Assembly (NCBI GenBank): GCA_009726065.1 | Contig: WLNA01000001.1 | Location: 1-64,000 of the forward strand | DNA length: 64,000 bases | Direction of reading: 5' to 3' | Source: Actinomycetota bacterium | GTDB lineage: Bacteria > Actinomycetota > Acidimicrobiia > Acidimicrobiales > RAAP-2 | Shown here: one piece after another, positions 1 to 8,599 of the stretch | Layout: each line of letters opens with the position of its first letter | Numbering within the stretch: position 1 is the first letter of the stretch | The notes under the pieces: generated by a model | Told to the model about the DNA's origin: nothing | Seen by the model: the letters and a program-made list of their open reading frames with translations, nothing else | Databases searched by the model: none | Position numbers and translations under genes: made by a program

Positions 1-1
1 A

Positions 2-382
2 CCGTACGTGGTTAGCTCAACGACCGGTGAGACCTGTTATGTCGATGGTACGGGTGTTGAAGGCACTCAATTGACCTGTGATCTGCCGCTACTAGTGGAT
101 CCCAGCGAAGTGCCGACGCTTGACTCTATTCGCACTATTTCAATCATGTATGACGCACGTGGTGCGGCGAACGAGGGTACGACGAAGTACGTTACGACCA
201 CCATTCCGCCAGTGACTATCGCGCACCACGCCGCTCCAACTGGGCTGACTGACGATGTTGTCTTCCAGCAGGGTGGTCGCTCTTCAGCGTGGGTTTGGAG
301 TAGCGGTATGGTCGGAATTCTTCTGGGTGGTGGCATTTTGCTTCGGCGCAAAATGGTGAGTCGGGTCTCAAGCGACGCCTAA
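2..382 (+). CDS. C-terminal part of a membrane-anchored surface protein (5' end outside window)
   Basis: The reading frame is open to the left edge, so this is probably the last 126 residues of a longer protein. An internal GTG at position 8 exists but nothing supports it as a start. The visible part is rich in Thr, Ser, Val and Gly, with two Cys, like an extracellular beta domain. It ends with one hydrophobic helix (residues about 98-112, VGILLGGGILL) and a short basic tail (RRK). That is a C-terminal membrane anchor with the bulk of the protein outside. There is no LPXTG motif, so sortase anchoring is not supported. Function is not recognised. It lies 57 nt upstream of yebC, on the same strand. 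Confidence 0.55.
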   Translation, partial: PYVVSSTTGETCYVDGTGVEGTQLTCDLPLLVDPSEVPTLDSIRTISIMYDARGAANEGTTKYVTTTIPPVTIAHHAAPTGLTDDVVFQQGGRSSAWVWSSGMVGILLGGGILLRRKMVSRVSSDA

Positions 383-439
383 ACGTCTGAGTGCTTCAGC
401 GCTTGTAAAGTGGGCAGGCATTGAGACGCAGGAGGATGT

Positions 440-1189
440 ATGTCAGGCCACTCAAAATGGGCCACTACGAAGCACCGTAAAGGTGCTCAGGACCGTGCTC
501 GCGCAAAACTATTCGCTAAGTTAATTCGTCAGGTTGAAGTTGCGGTCCGCGAGGGTGGCGCTGACGCCAACTCCAACGCCGCGTTGCGGACGGCCTTCCA
601 GAAAGCTCGTGACGGCTCGGTCCCAATCGACACAATCGATCGAGCGGTCAAGCGCGCCTCCGGTGACGTTGATGGTGTTCGATACGAATCGATTACCTAT
701 GAGGGATACGGTCCGAACGGAATTGCCATTCTCGCGGAGTCACTTACGGACAATCGCAATCGAACTAGTGCTGAAGTGCGCGCAGTCTTCTCTAAGAACG
801 GTGGGGCTATCGCCGAACCGGGAGCCGTCGCATGGCAGTTCGACCGCAAGGGCTCCATCGAGGTACCAGGGTCACTTGATGAAGACACCTTGCTCGAGAC
901 CGTTATGGAAGTTGGTGGTGAGAATCTCACCAGTAATGGGGAGAACTTTCTCATCACAACTGACGCAGCAGAAACAGCCATTGTTCGCGAAGCGCTAGAG
1001 GCTGCAGGCATCAAGGTGCTGAGTTCGGATCTGGTCATGATTCCTCAGAATTTCATTGAAATTAACGATGAGTCGGACGCGAAGAAGATCCTTCGCCTCA
1101 TGGAGGCCATTGACGACCTCGACGACGTTCAGAACGTCTACGCCAACTTTGACATCCCCGATGCCATTCTGGCTACCTACGAAGGCTGA
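440..1189 (+). CDS. yebC: YebC/PmpR (TACO1) family protein
   Basis: 249 residues, full length for the family. The N-terminus MSGHSKWATTKHRKG is the family hallmark, and YEGYGPNGIAIL and KNGGAIAEPGAVAWQF are typical of the middle domains. Family members were described as DNA-binding regulators; more recent work links them to translation, relieving ribosome stalling at proline-rich stretches. The start is set by a strong Shine-Dalgarno, AGGAGG at 430-435, four bases before the ATG. A possible -10 TAAAGT lies at 406-411. It sits just upstream of ruvCAB, the classic bacterial arrangement. Confidence 0.95.
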   Translation: MSGHSKWATTKHRKGAQDRARAKLFAKLIRQVEVAVREGGADANSNAALRTAFQKARDGSVPIDTIDRAVKRASGDVDGVRYESITYEGYGPNGIAILAESLTDNRNRTSAEVRAVFSKNGGAIAEPGAVAWQFDRKGSIEVPGSLDEDTLLETVMEVGGENLTSNGENFLITTDAAETAIVREALEAAGIKVLSSDLVMIPQNFIEINDESDAKKILRLMEAIDDLDDVQNVYANFDIPDAILATYEG

Positions 1190-1217
1190 ATTCCTTTACT
1201 AGGAGGCCCATTCGGGC

Positions 1218-1223
1218 TACTAT
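1218..1223 (+). promoter_or_regulatory. -10 element for leaderless ruvC transcript
   Basis: TACTAT lies seven bases before the ruvC ATG, so transcription would begin at or next to the start codon. It belongs to the recurrent TANNNT-plus-6-to-8 pattern of this window. The AGGAGG at 1201-1206 is too far from the ATG (24 bases) to be its ribosome binding site. Confidence 0.5.
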
Positions 1224-1230
1224 CGAACAT

Positions 1231-1740
1231 ATGTTCGTAGTGGGAATCGACCCAGGTCTTACCCGATGTGGCTTTGGCCTCGTCGTGTCCGACCTCACGG
1301 CGAGTGAATCCTTCGAGGCTCGAGTCGCTGGCGTACTCGAGACCGACCCCCATGATCCCGTAGAAAATCGGCTCACCGATCTCCACCGCGATCTTGTCGA
1401 ACTCTTTGCAGATCTCAAGCCGGACGCAGTTGTTGTGGAGAAGGTGTTCTTCCAGCGCAATGCGAGGACCGCTATACCTGTGGCGCAGGCGAGTGGTATC
1501 GCCATCGCTCTAGCTGGCATTCGGGGGATCCCGGTGGTTCAGTACACGTCGCAAGAGGTGAAGTTGGCGGTGACCGGTTTTGGTAATGCCGATAAGGCAC
1601 AAGTGCAGGCGATGGTCGCGCAGCGTTGCGGCTTGGCAGAAGTACCCAAGCCTCCTGATGCTGCTGATGCCTTGGCTCTGGCCATGTGCCACCTCATGAA
1701 CCTTCGAACTAGTTCACGAATGAAAGTGGTCTCCCAGTGA
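1231..1740 (+). CDS. ruvC: Crossover junction endodeoxyribonuclease RuvC
   Basis: 169 residues. RuvC cleaves Holliday junctions symmetrically after RuvAB branch migration. The RNase H-like acidic active site is visible: D7 (GIDPGL), E70 (VVVEK), and D143/D146 in DAADALALAM. Length is normal. The start ATG at 1231 is the only start codon in frame after the intergenic gap and is probably read from a leaderless mRNA. The stop overlaps the ruvA GTG by 3 nt (GTGA), so the two are translationally coupled. Confidence 0.97.
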   Translation: MFVVGIDPGLTRCGFGLVVSDLTASESFEARVAGVLETDPHDPVENRLTDLHRDLVELFADLKPDAVVVEKVFFQRNARTAIPVAQASGIAIALAGIRGIPVVQYTSQEVKLAVTGFGNADKAQVQAMVAQRCGLAEVPKPPDAADALALAMCHLMNLRTSSRMKVVSQ

Positions 1741-2315
1741 TTGGTTGGATGCAGGGTGAAGTGGTGGGTCGTCGAGACGGTGTGGTGACGGTCAACGTCG
1801 GCGGCGTGGGCTACGACGTAATCGTGCCGCAACGATCGCTGGTCGAATCTCTAACGGGGGAGCAGGCCACTTTCTTCATCCACACCAGCGTCCGCGAAGA
1901 TGCCATCACGCTGTATGGCTTCGCCGACGAAAATGAACGATCGATGTTTCGACTCCTCCTCTCAACGCCGGGTGTTGGGCCGAGCACAGCACTCGGAGCT
2001 ATTTCGACCTTCTCAGTGTCGAATCTCATTTCTGCTATCTACGCCGAAGATGTCACCGCAATCTCAACGATTCCCGGCATCGGTAAAAAGACGGCTGCCC
2101 GTCTAGTCCTCGAACTGGCCGGCAAGCTACCTTCGCTCGAGCAACGAGATGCTACGAATACCCCAACAAAATCGAGCCATGCGGACCTGGAAAGCGCGTT
2201 GCGCTCGCTTGGCTACGGCGTCAGCGAGATTCGAGACGCGCTCGCTGCATTCGAAATCCCTTCAGACGAGAGGCAGGCATTACGTCTGGCACTTCGACAG
2301 TTGGGAACACGATGA
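1737..2315 (+). CDS. ruvA: Holliday junction branch migration protein RuvA
   Basis: 192 residues. RuvA binds the four-way junction and loads RuvB rings. It starts with the family N-terminus MIGWMQGEV (OB-fold domain). Two helix-hairpin-helix motifs follow, STPGVGPSTALGAI (about residues 79-92) and TIPGIGKKTAARL (about 112-124), and a C-terminal RuvB-contacting helical domain containing LESALRSLGYGVSEI. The GTG start overlaps the ruvC stop, and the stop overlaps the ruvB ATG, so ruvCAB is one coupled operon. Confidence 0.97.
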   Translation: MIGWMQGEVVGRRDGVVTVNVGGVGYDVIVPQRSLVESLTGEQATFFIHTSVREDAITLYGFADENERSMFRLLLSTPGVGPSTALGAISTFSVSNLISAIYAEDVTAISTIPGIGKKTAARLVLELAGKLPSLEQRDATNTPTKSSHADLESALRSLGYGVSEIRDALAAFEIPSDERQALRLALRQLGTR

Positions 2316-3349
2316 GTCGACGCGAAATACCTCTTGATGCCAACCCTCGAATAGTCGAGCCACAGCCGATTGCGAGTGAAGTGCGCGAAGAGGCTGATCT
2401 GCGTCCTCGCATTATTGATGAGTTCATAGGCCAAGCCGATTTAATCTCACACCTTCGTATCATGCTGACGGCCGCCAAGCAAAGAAACCAGGTCGCCGAT
2501 CACGTGCTCTTCGCAGGACCCCCGGGACTAGGCAAGACCTCGCTGGCTGGCATCGTAGCGAGCGAGATGGGGGTTGGCTTGCGCTTGACATCAGGCCCAA
2601 TCCTCACGCGCCCTGGTGATTTGGCGGCAATCTTGACTGACCTGCAGGAAGGCGATGTTCTCTTCATCGACGAAATTCATCGTCTCCCTCGGCAAGTTGA
2701 AGAAGTCCTCTACCCGGCGATGGAAGATCGTCGTTTGGATGTTCTTGTCGGTCGTGGGCCATCGGCACGTTCAATCCGACTCGAATTGCCGGCATTTACT
2801 CTGGTGGGTGCCACGACTCGCACCGGTCTCGTGGCGGCGCCGCTGCGAGACAGATTTGGTTTCATCGGTCGCCTCGATCTCTACGGCGAGGTGGATCTTG
2901 CTTCGATTGTTGCCCGTTCGGCCGCGCTGTTGGAGTATCAAGTTGAGACGACTGGAGCCAGTGAGATCGCTCGACGAAGTCGCGGTACGCCACGCATCGC
3001 AAACCGACTCTTACGACGGGTGCGTGATGTGGCACAGATTGAAGGTTCATCGATCATTTCCGGCGAAATTGCGCGGAGCGCGCTTACAACCTTCGGTGTA
3101 GATCTTCGTGGTCTCGACAAGGTCGATAGGGCACTTTTAAGTTACCTTTGCACTCACGGCGATGGACGGCCCGTAGGGCTGGTGACGCTGGCCCAGGTAG
3201 TCGGAGAAGAGCCTCACACGATCGAAGAGGCCTACGAACCATTTCTGATTAGGGAAGGCCTGATCGCTCGGACACCACGAGGAAGAGTTGCTACTGACTC
3301 TGCCTACGAACACATGTCCCTGAGGCGACCCAGCGGGGGCCTCCTCTAA
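2312..3349 (+). CDS. ruvB: Holliday junction branch migration ATPase RuvB
   Basis: 345 residues, full length. It is the AAA+ motor driving branch migration. Walker A is GPPGLGKT (residues 69-76) and Walker B is VLFIDEIHRL (D120, E121). Sensor and arginine-finger regions are TLVGATTRTG and PLRDRFG. A C-terminal winged helix follows, ending in TPRGRVATDSAYEH. ATGA overlap with ruvA. The stop lies within a small inverted repeat, GGCCTC/GAGGCC (3338-3361), which has no T-tract and is not called a terminator. Confidence 0.97.
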   Translation: MSRREIPLDANPRIVEPQPIASEVREEADLRPRIIDEFIGQADLISHLRIMLTAAKQRNQVADHVLFAGPPGLGKTSLAGIVASEMGVGLRLTSGPILTRPGDLAAILTDLQEGDVLFIDEIHRLPRQVEEVLYPAMEDRRLDVLVGRGPSARSIRLELPAFTLVGATTRTGLVAAPLRDRFGFIGRLDLYGEVDLASIVARSAALLEYQVETTGASEIARRSRGTPRIANRLLRRVRDVAQIEGSSIISGEIARSALTTFGVDLRGLDKVDRALLSYLCTHGDGRPVGLVTLAQVVGEEPHTIEEAYEPFLIREGLIARTPRGRVATDSAYEHMSLRRPSGGLL

Positions 3350-3398
3350 ACCATTGAGGCCACCGACTATGGTTTCCATGTTCATCATTGGAGGCATA

Positions 3399-3731
3399 AT
3401 GCTCTTTTTAGCTAGCGATACCGCCCAAAAGGGTAATCCACTCGTCACCTTCCTCATGGTGGGGGTCTTCTTTGCTTTTTACTGGTTCTATATGCGTCCT
3501 CGCAATAAGAAGCGTCGCGAGCAAATGACGCAGAGTCGTAATTTTGAAGTTGGTGATGAAATTCAGACCATTGGCGGACTTATAGCCACGGTGGTTTCCA
3601 TCATCGACGACAAGATCAATGTTCGAACCAGCAGCGGTGTCGAATTGGCATTTGTTAAGCGGGCGATCTCCGGTCGTTATAACCCACCAGTTGTTGATGC
3701 CGCCCCAGAGGCTGAGACCAAAGGTCAGTAG
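3399..3731 (+). CDS. yajC: Preprotein translocase subunit YajC
   Basis: 110 residues from this start, like E. coli YajC. It has one transmembrane helix (FLMVGVFFAFYWFYM) followed by the basic RPRNKKRREQM segment and the cytoplasmic domain GDEIQTIGGLIATVV. It is the accessory partner of SecDF. ATG 3399 is preferred because GGAGG (3390-3394) lies four bases upstream and a TATGGT (3368-3373) could supply a transcript starting near 3380. Earlier in-frame starts (TTG 3354, ATG 3369, ATG 3378) would add a hydrophobic leader and cannot be excluded. The stop overlaps the secD GTG by one base. Confidence 0.9.
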   Translation: MLFLASDTAQKGNPLVTFLMVGVFFAFYWFYMRPRNKKRREQMTQSRNFEVGDEIQTIGGLIATVVSIIDDKINVRTSSGVELAFVKRAISGRYNPPVVDAAPEAETKGQ

Positions 3732-5251
3732 TGGCCACAGGTCCCGCTTCTAAGCGCTCCCTGATTGTTGCACTGTGTGCAACTCTGGTGCTTTCATTTG
3801 GCTCGTTGGCCCTCACACTGTCGTTGGGCTGGGCACCAAAGTTGGGCTTGGACTTAGCCGGAGGCCTCTCAGTCGTTTATAAACCAACGACCGAAACCTC
3901 CAAGACCGACATGTTGCAAGTTGTGCAGATTCTCTCTAATCGTGTCAATGGTCTCGGCGTGTCCGGCGCCTCGGTAAATCTCCAGGGCACCAACGTTGTT
4001 GTCAGCGTGCCAGGCGCCACAAACGCACGCGAAATACTGGCCTCCATTGGACAAACCGCACAACTTCTTTTTCGCCCGGTCCTCTGTCAGGCAGATACGG
4101 TCGCCAAACCCCAGCCCTTCACTGGTGCCGCGTTGCCGGCGTGTGGTCAGCAGTATTCAATGGCGGCATCAAATCTGGGTGTGAGTCCGAACCCGCAATC
4201 GGCAGCTGGCTACACGATTAATCCAGTGCAGCCCGACCCTTCGTTCAAGAGCCTTCCTTCAACGCCCTCATCGGCTGACTTGGCCGATCAAACAGTTCTG
4301 CTTCCAACATCAGGGAATCCCAGTCAGCGATACGTACTGGGACCGGCCCAGATGACCGGTACGTCGCTTAAGAGTGCGATTGCGCAGCAGGACCAAGCGG
4401 GAGCCTGGGTCGTTAGTTACACCCTGACCGGAACCGGCAGTGCTCTATGGGATCAGGTCGCTACTGCGAATTTCCATGGGTTGGTCGCAATCGAGCTTGA
4501 TGGCGTCGTACAGTCGGCACCGATTATTCAGCCCACCGAGAGTGCGCCTACTTCGTTCGGTGGCTCAGGTCAAATATCTGGTTCGTTTACCCAAAGCTCG
4601 GCTAAGAATCTCGCTATCGCAATGCAGTTCGGTTCGTTGCCAGTGCGTCTTGAACCCCTGACAACTCAAACCGTTTCGCCAACGCTGGGTCGCTCGGCGT
4701 TAGTGGCCGGCCTTGGTGCGGGACTCGCTGGATTGCTGGTTGTATTGCTTTACACAATTCTGTACTACCGAGCACTTGGTCTAGTCATTGTCCTGGGCCT
4801 CGGAGTGAGCGCGGCGGCCCTGTTCGCAATAATCTCAGCCCTCGGCAAGACAGCATTGGCACCGAGCTTTGACCTGGCCGGCGTCACAGGACTTATCGTT
4901 TCGATCGGAATTACCGTAGACAGTTTCATTGTCTACTTCGAACGTCTTAAGGATGAAACCCGTTCAGGTCGCACGCTACGAAGTTCAGTTGACCGGGGCT
5001 TTAAGTCGGCCTGGCGTACTGTCCTGGCAGCCGACCTCGTGAGTTTGTTGGCAGCGAGCCTCCTGTACCTAATCGCGGTTGGCGCAGTCCGTGGCTTCGC
5101 ATTTTTCCTCGGGCTCTCGACACTGCTGGACATCATCGTGACGTGGTATTTCACACGGCCATTGGTCACGTTGTTGGGCCGACGCAGCTCAGCGTCTACA
5201 TCAAACTTCTCAATGGCGGCCGGCATGGGAGCTGAGGTACAGCATGCGTAG
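3731..5251 (+). CDS. secD: Protein translocase subunit SecD
   Basis: 506 residues. SecD with SecF uses the proton gradient to finish protein export through SecYEG. It has an N-terminal transmembrane helix, the conserved LGLDLAGGLSVVY (D1-D6 family motif) and a periplasmic region with a Ser/Pro/Gln-rich insertion (about residues 130-200). A block of transmembrane helices starts near residue 325, with GLIVSIGITVDSFIVYFERLKDE carrying the conserved Asp of the proton path. GTG start, 1 nt overlap with yajC; it overlaps secF by 8 nt. Confidence 0.96.
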   Translation: MATGPASKRSLIVALCATLVLSFGSLALTLSLGWAPKLGLDLAGGLSVVYKPTTETSKTDMLQVVQILSNRVNGLGVSGASVNLQGTNVVVSVPGATNAREILASIGQTAQLLFRPVLCQADTVAKPQPFTGAALPACGQQYSMAASNLGVSPNPQSAAGYTINPVQPDPSFKSLPSTPSSADLADQTVLLPTSGNPSQRYVLGPAQMTGTSLKSAIAQQDQAGAWVVSYTLTGTGSALWDQVATANFHGLVAIELDGVVQSAPIIQPTESAPTSFGGSGQISGSFTQSSAKNLAIAMQFGSLPVRLEPLTTQTVSPTLGRSALVAGLGAGLAGLLVVLLYTILYYRALGLVIVLGLGVSAAALFAIISALGKTALAPSFDLAGVTGLIVSIGITVDSFIVYFERLKDETRSGRTLRSSVDRGFKSAWRTVLAADLVSLLAASLLYLIAVGAVRGFAFFLGLSTLLDIIVTWYFTRPLVTLLGRRSSASTSNFSMAAGMGAEVQHA

Positions 5252-6368
5252 CGGTACTGAGAACTCGCCGGCGGAGAAGACTCCGAACGGGTTTACTCGC
5301 ATCTATCGCGGGCTAACTACGATCGATTTCATCTCTCGAACCAAGGTCTATTTCGCGATTTCCGCGGTTGTAATACTCGCAGGATTAGGTTCAGTAGGTT
5401 TGCGTGGTTTGAACTTAGGAATCGACTTTAAGGGTGGTACCGCGTGGGAGGTTATTGCTAACAACACCACCACGTCTGAAATTACCCAGGTCGTTGAAGC
5501 GGCTGGCGCCAGTCAACCAACGGTCTTTATTTTGGGTGGTTCGACCGTACACGTCGAAGCTGATCTCAATGCACTGAGTGGTGCAGCACTCACACAAGTT
5601 GAGAACGCAGTGGCTGACGCCTTGGCCAAGATTGCGGATAAATCTTTCGATCAAGTTTCGGTGTCTACCGTTGGTCCGACGTGGGGTGGAGCGGTAACGA
5701 ATCGTGCGTTAATCGCCTTGCTGGTGTTTTTTGTTGCTGTCATCATTTACATCAGCGGCCGCTTTGAGCCCAAGATGGCCATTGCCGCCATTGCGGCGAT
5801 GGTCCACGATCTTCTGATTACCGCAGGCATTTATTCAATCTTCGGATTCCAAGTTACTCCCGATACCGTTATCGCCCTGCTGACTATCCTTGGTTACTCG
5901 CTCTACGACACCGTGGTCGTGTTTGACCGCGTGCGTGACAACAGCAAGGGCATATTAAATAATGGCTCGATGACGTATTCGGAGATGATCAATCTATCGA
6001 TGAATCAAACATTGGCACGATCGATAAACACTTCTCTGGTGGCGATTTTGCCCGTGCTGTCCGTGTTGTTTGTTGGAGCAGAACTACTCGGCGCCACCAC
6101 GTTGCGAGAGTATGGCTTGGCGCTCTTCGTTGGGCTCCTCTCCGGTGCCTACTCGTCTCTCTTCATCGCCTCTCCACTTTTGGCGCTTCTTAAAGAGCGT
6201 GAGCCGCGAATGATTGACCTGCGCAACCGACTTGCGGCAAAAGGCGCGCGAACCGTGCTGTCTGCCCGTACTGCGGCCGAACTGGCCGGTGGAAGGGCTT
6301 CCTCGGCAGACGGAAGTGCCTCCAAAGCGACCATTACGGCCAAGGCACGTAAGCAAAAACGTCGATAA
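5244..6368 (+). CDS. secF: Protein translocase subunit SecF
   Basis: 374 residues. It carries the SecF signature LGIDFKGGTAWEV after TM1, a small periplasmic domain, and five further transmembrane helices. One contains GYSLYDTVVVFDRVRDN, whose Asp residues match the SecDF proton-relay motif. The C-terminal tail is Ala/Lys/Arg-rich (KARKQKRR) and presumably cytoplasmic. The ATG lies inside the end of secD (8 nt overlap), so stoichiometric translation is likely. The yajC-secD-secF-rel order is typical of Actinomycetota. Confidence 0.96.
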   Translation: MRSGTENSPAEKTPNGFTRIYRGLTTIDFISRTKVYFAISAVVILAGLGSVGLRGLNLGIDFKGGTAWEVIANNTTTSEITQVVEAAGASQPTVFILGGSTVHVEADLNALSGAALTQVENAVADALAKIADKSFDQVSVSTVGPTWGGAVTNRALIALLVFFVAVIIYISGRFEPKMAIAAIAAMVHDLLITAGIYSIFGFQVTPDTVIALLTILGYSLYDTVVVFDRVRDNSKGILNNGSMTYSEMINLSMNQTLARSINTSLVAILPVLSVLFVGAELLGATTLREYGLALFVGLLSGAYSSLFIASPLLALLKEREPRMIDLRNRLAAKGARTVLSARTAAELAGGRASSADGSASKATITAKARKQKRR

Positions 6369-6376
6369 TCGACCGG

Positions 6377-6382
6377 TAGGCT
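6377..6382 (+). promoter_or_regulatory. -10 element for leaderless rel transcript
   Basis: TAGGCT, preceded by CCGG, lies exactly six bases before the rel ATG. The geometry places the transcription start on the start codon. No convincing -35 is visible. Confidence 0.5.
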
Positions 6383-6388
6383 GAATTC

Positions 6389-8599
6389 ATGGTCAGCGTC
6401 GCCCAAAACCCATTGCAAGGTGAGGTTTTGGCGCCCCTCCTCGAACCGGTCCTAGACGCCTATCTCGCTCGTTTCCCTGGTGCCGAAGTACTCACGATTG
6501 AGCGTGCTTGCGCGCTGGCCCTTCAGGCACATAAGGGTCAACTTCGCCGTACGGGAGAGCCCTACGTCACCCACCCCATCGCCGTAGCGGCGATAGTGGC
6601 GGAGTTGGGAATGGACGCAAAAACAATTGCGGCAGCTTTACTTCATGATGCCGTTGAAGATACGGCAGTTACCAACGAGATGGTTGCTGAGATGTTCGAC
6701 GATGAGGTTGCCGCCATCGTCGATGGTGTGACCAAGCTTGACAGCTTGGACTTCGCCACCAAGCAGGAGCAACAGGCTGCAACCATCAGGAAAATGTTTG
6801 TGGCGATGGCCCGAGATCTCCGCGTCATCATGATCAAGCTCGCGGATCGCCTCCACAATATGCGCACGTTGTCAGTGATGCCCGTTGAGAAGCAACGCCT
6901 AATTGCTCAGGAGACTCTCGACATATACGCCCCCATTGCTCACCGCCTCGGTGTCCAGCGGGTCAAGTCGGAACTTGAGGATTTGGCGTTCGCCACCTTG
7001 GAGCCGCGCCGATACGCCGAAATCGAACAGATGGTGGCTTCTCGTACGCCTGAGCGTGAAGAGTACGTCGAACTCGTAATGAGTGAACTTGATGCCAAGC
7101 TACAGATGTTTGGTATTGAGGCTGATGTCCGTGGTCGCCATAAGCACCTGTGGAGCATCTACGAAAAGATGGTGGTGGAAGGCAAAGAGTTTGACTCGAT
7201 CTTCGACCTGATCGGCTTGCGTGTCATCGTGGAGGAAGAAAAGGAATGCTGGGCGACTCTTGGAGCCATTCACGCTCTTTGGCGCCCGCTGGAGAATCGC
7301 TTTAAGGATTACATCAATTCTCCGAAGTTCAACCAGTACCAATCACTACACACCACGGTGCTCGGTCCGCAGGCCAAGGAAGTAGAGATTCAGATTCGGA
7401 CCAAAGAGATGCACTACCGGGCCGAAAATGGTGTTGCGGCACACTGGAGGTACAAGGAAAACCCAACGCCCAATGAGATTGCCTGGATGCAACGGATGGT
7501 TGAGGTTGAGCAAGGTAGTGACGACTCAGTCTCATTCCTTGAGAATTTGAAATTGGACCTCATCACTGACGAAATCTACGTTTACACACCCAAAGGCCGG
7601 ATCATCGCGATCACTAAGGGTTCAACGCCCATCGATTTTGCCTACGCCGTGCACACGGAAGTGGGCCACCGCTGCATTGGTGCCAAGGTCAATAATCGTT
7701 TAGTGCCTCTTGAAACTGAGCTTAAATCGGCCGACGTCGTTGAGATTGTGACGGACAAATCTGACAGTGCTAGCCCCAGCCGTGACTGGCTGACTATCGC
7801 TGTATCTTCGCGCGCAAAGAGCAAAATCCGTCAATGGTTCCAACGCGAACGACGTGAGGACGCGATGGAGAACGGTCGCGAGGAGTTGATTAGTGCAGTC
7901 CGTCGCGCCGGACTCCCGATTGCTACGTCGATCTCCTCGGATGCAATGAATCGTGTTATAGATCAGCTCAACCTCGACGACCTTGACGCCATGTTGGTGG
8001 CGATAGGGGAACACCACTTATCGGCTCAATCAGTAACGCAGCGCTTGGAGCGCGAGTTGAGCGGAGGTAATGACGAGCAGATGCCGACGTCCGTGTCGAA
8101 GGTGTCGAAGCTTCGCCGAGACACTCGCCGCACCGCTGGCGTCTACGTTGAAGGCCTGGACGACGTGATGATCCATCTAGCCCGGTGCTGCTCTCCGGTA
8201 CCGGGCGATGCCATCATGGGCTTTGTGACGCAAGGTCGGGGCGTGTCGGTGCATCGTACTGACTGCTCTAATGCGGCCGCCTTGGCTTCACGATTAGGTG
8301 ATCGCGTAATTGACGTCGCTTGGGATGGCTCCACCCAAGGCATCTATCGAGCCACGCTCAAAATTCACGCATTTGATCGCACGCGCCTCCTTTTTGATGT
8401 CAGCCGCGTCGTTGCCGAATATCACCTCAATATCGTGGCGAGTAGTTCCACTACTAGTACGGATCGCATCGTAAAAATGACTTTCGAAGTAGAGTTCGCT
8501 GATCCCTCGCATCTCTCCACGTTGATAGTTGCAATTAAGAATGTTGACGGTGTCTTTGAGGCATTCAGAGATCTTCCTGGCCGAAAGGGTTTTTCGTGA
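6389..8599 (+). CDS. rel: Bifunctional (p)ppGpp synthase/hydrolase Rel
   Basis: 736 residues, the long RelA/SpoT architecture. The N-terminal HD hydrolase has H62 and the H86-D87 pair in LLHDAVEDT, so hydrolysis should be intact. The synthetase domain (about 235-360) contains RFKDYIN near residue 304 and YQSLHTTV. The RxKD charge pattern is that of bifunctional Rel rather than synthesis-only RelA (ExDD). TGS is at about 395-455 and a C-terminal ACT domain at about 660-735. It controls the stringent response. It is probably leaderless, and its stop overlaps the hisS GTG. Confidence 0.96.
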   Translation: MVSVAQNPLQGEVLAPLLEPVLDAYLARFPGAEVLTIERACALALQAHKGQLRRTGEPYVTHPIAVAAIVAELGMDAKTIAAALLHDAVEDTAVTNEMVAEMFDDEVAAIVDGVTKLDSLDFATKQEQQAATIRKMFVAMARDLRVIMIKLADRLHNMRTLSVMPVEKQRLIAQETLDIYAPIAHRLGVQRVKSELEDLAFATLEPRRYAEIEQMVASRTPEREEYVELVMSELDAKLQMFGIEADVRGRHKHLWSIYEKMVVEGKEFDSIFDLIGLRVIVEEEKECWATLGAIHALWRPLENRFKDYINSPKFNQYQSLHTTVLGPQAKEVEIQIRTKEMHYRAENGVAAHWRYKENPTPNEIAWMQRMVEVEQGSDDSVSFLENLKLDLITDEIYVYTPKGRIIAITKGSTPIDFAYAVHTEVGHRCIGAKVNNRLVPLETELKSADVVEIVTDKSDSASPSRDWLTIAVSSRAKSKIRQWFQRERREDAMENGREELISAVRRAGLPIATSISSDAMNRVIDQLNLDDLDAMLVAIGEHHLSAQSVTQRLERELSGGNDEQMPTSVSKVSKLRRDTRRTAGVYVEGLDDVMIHLARCCSPVPGDAIMGFVTQGRGVSVHRTDCSNAAALASRLGDRVIDVAWDGSTQGIYRATLKIHAFDRTRLLFDVSRVVAEYHLNIVASSSTTSTDRIVKMTFEVEFADPSHLSTLIVAIKNVDGVFEAFRDLPGRKGFS

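Noticed and set aside
1201-1206. AGGAGG as ruvC ribosome binding site
   Set aside because: 24 bases from the ATG with no in-frame start nearer; a -10 hexamer in between fits a leaderless start better.
3338-3361. GGCCTC/GAGGCC inverted repeat across the ruvB stop as a terminator
   Set aside because: Only 6 bp with a 12 nt loop and no T-tract.
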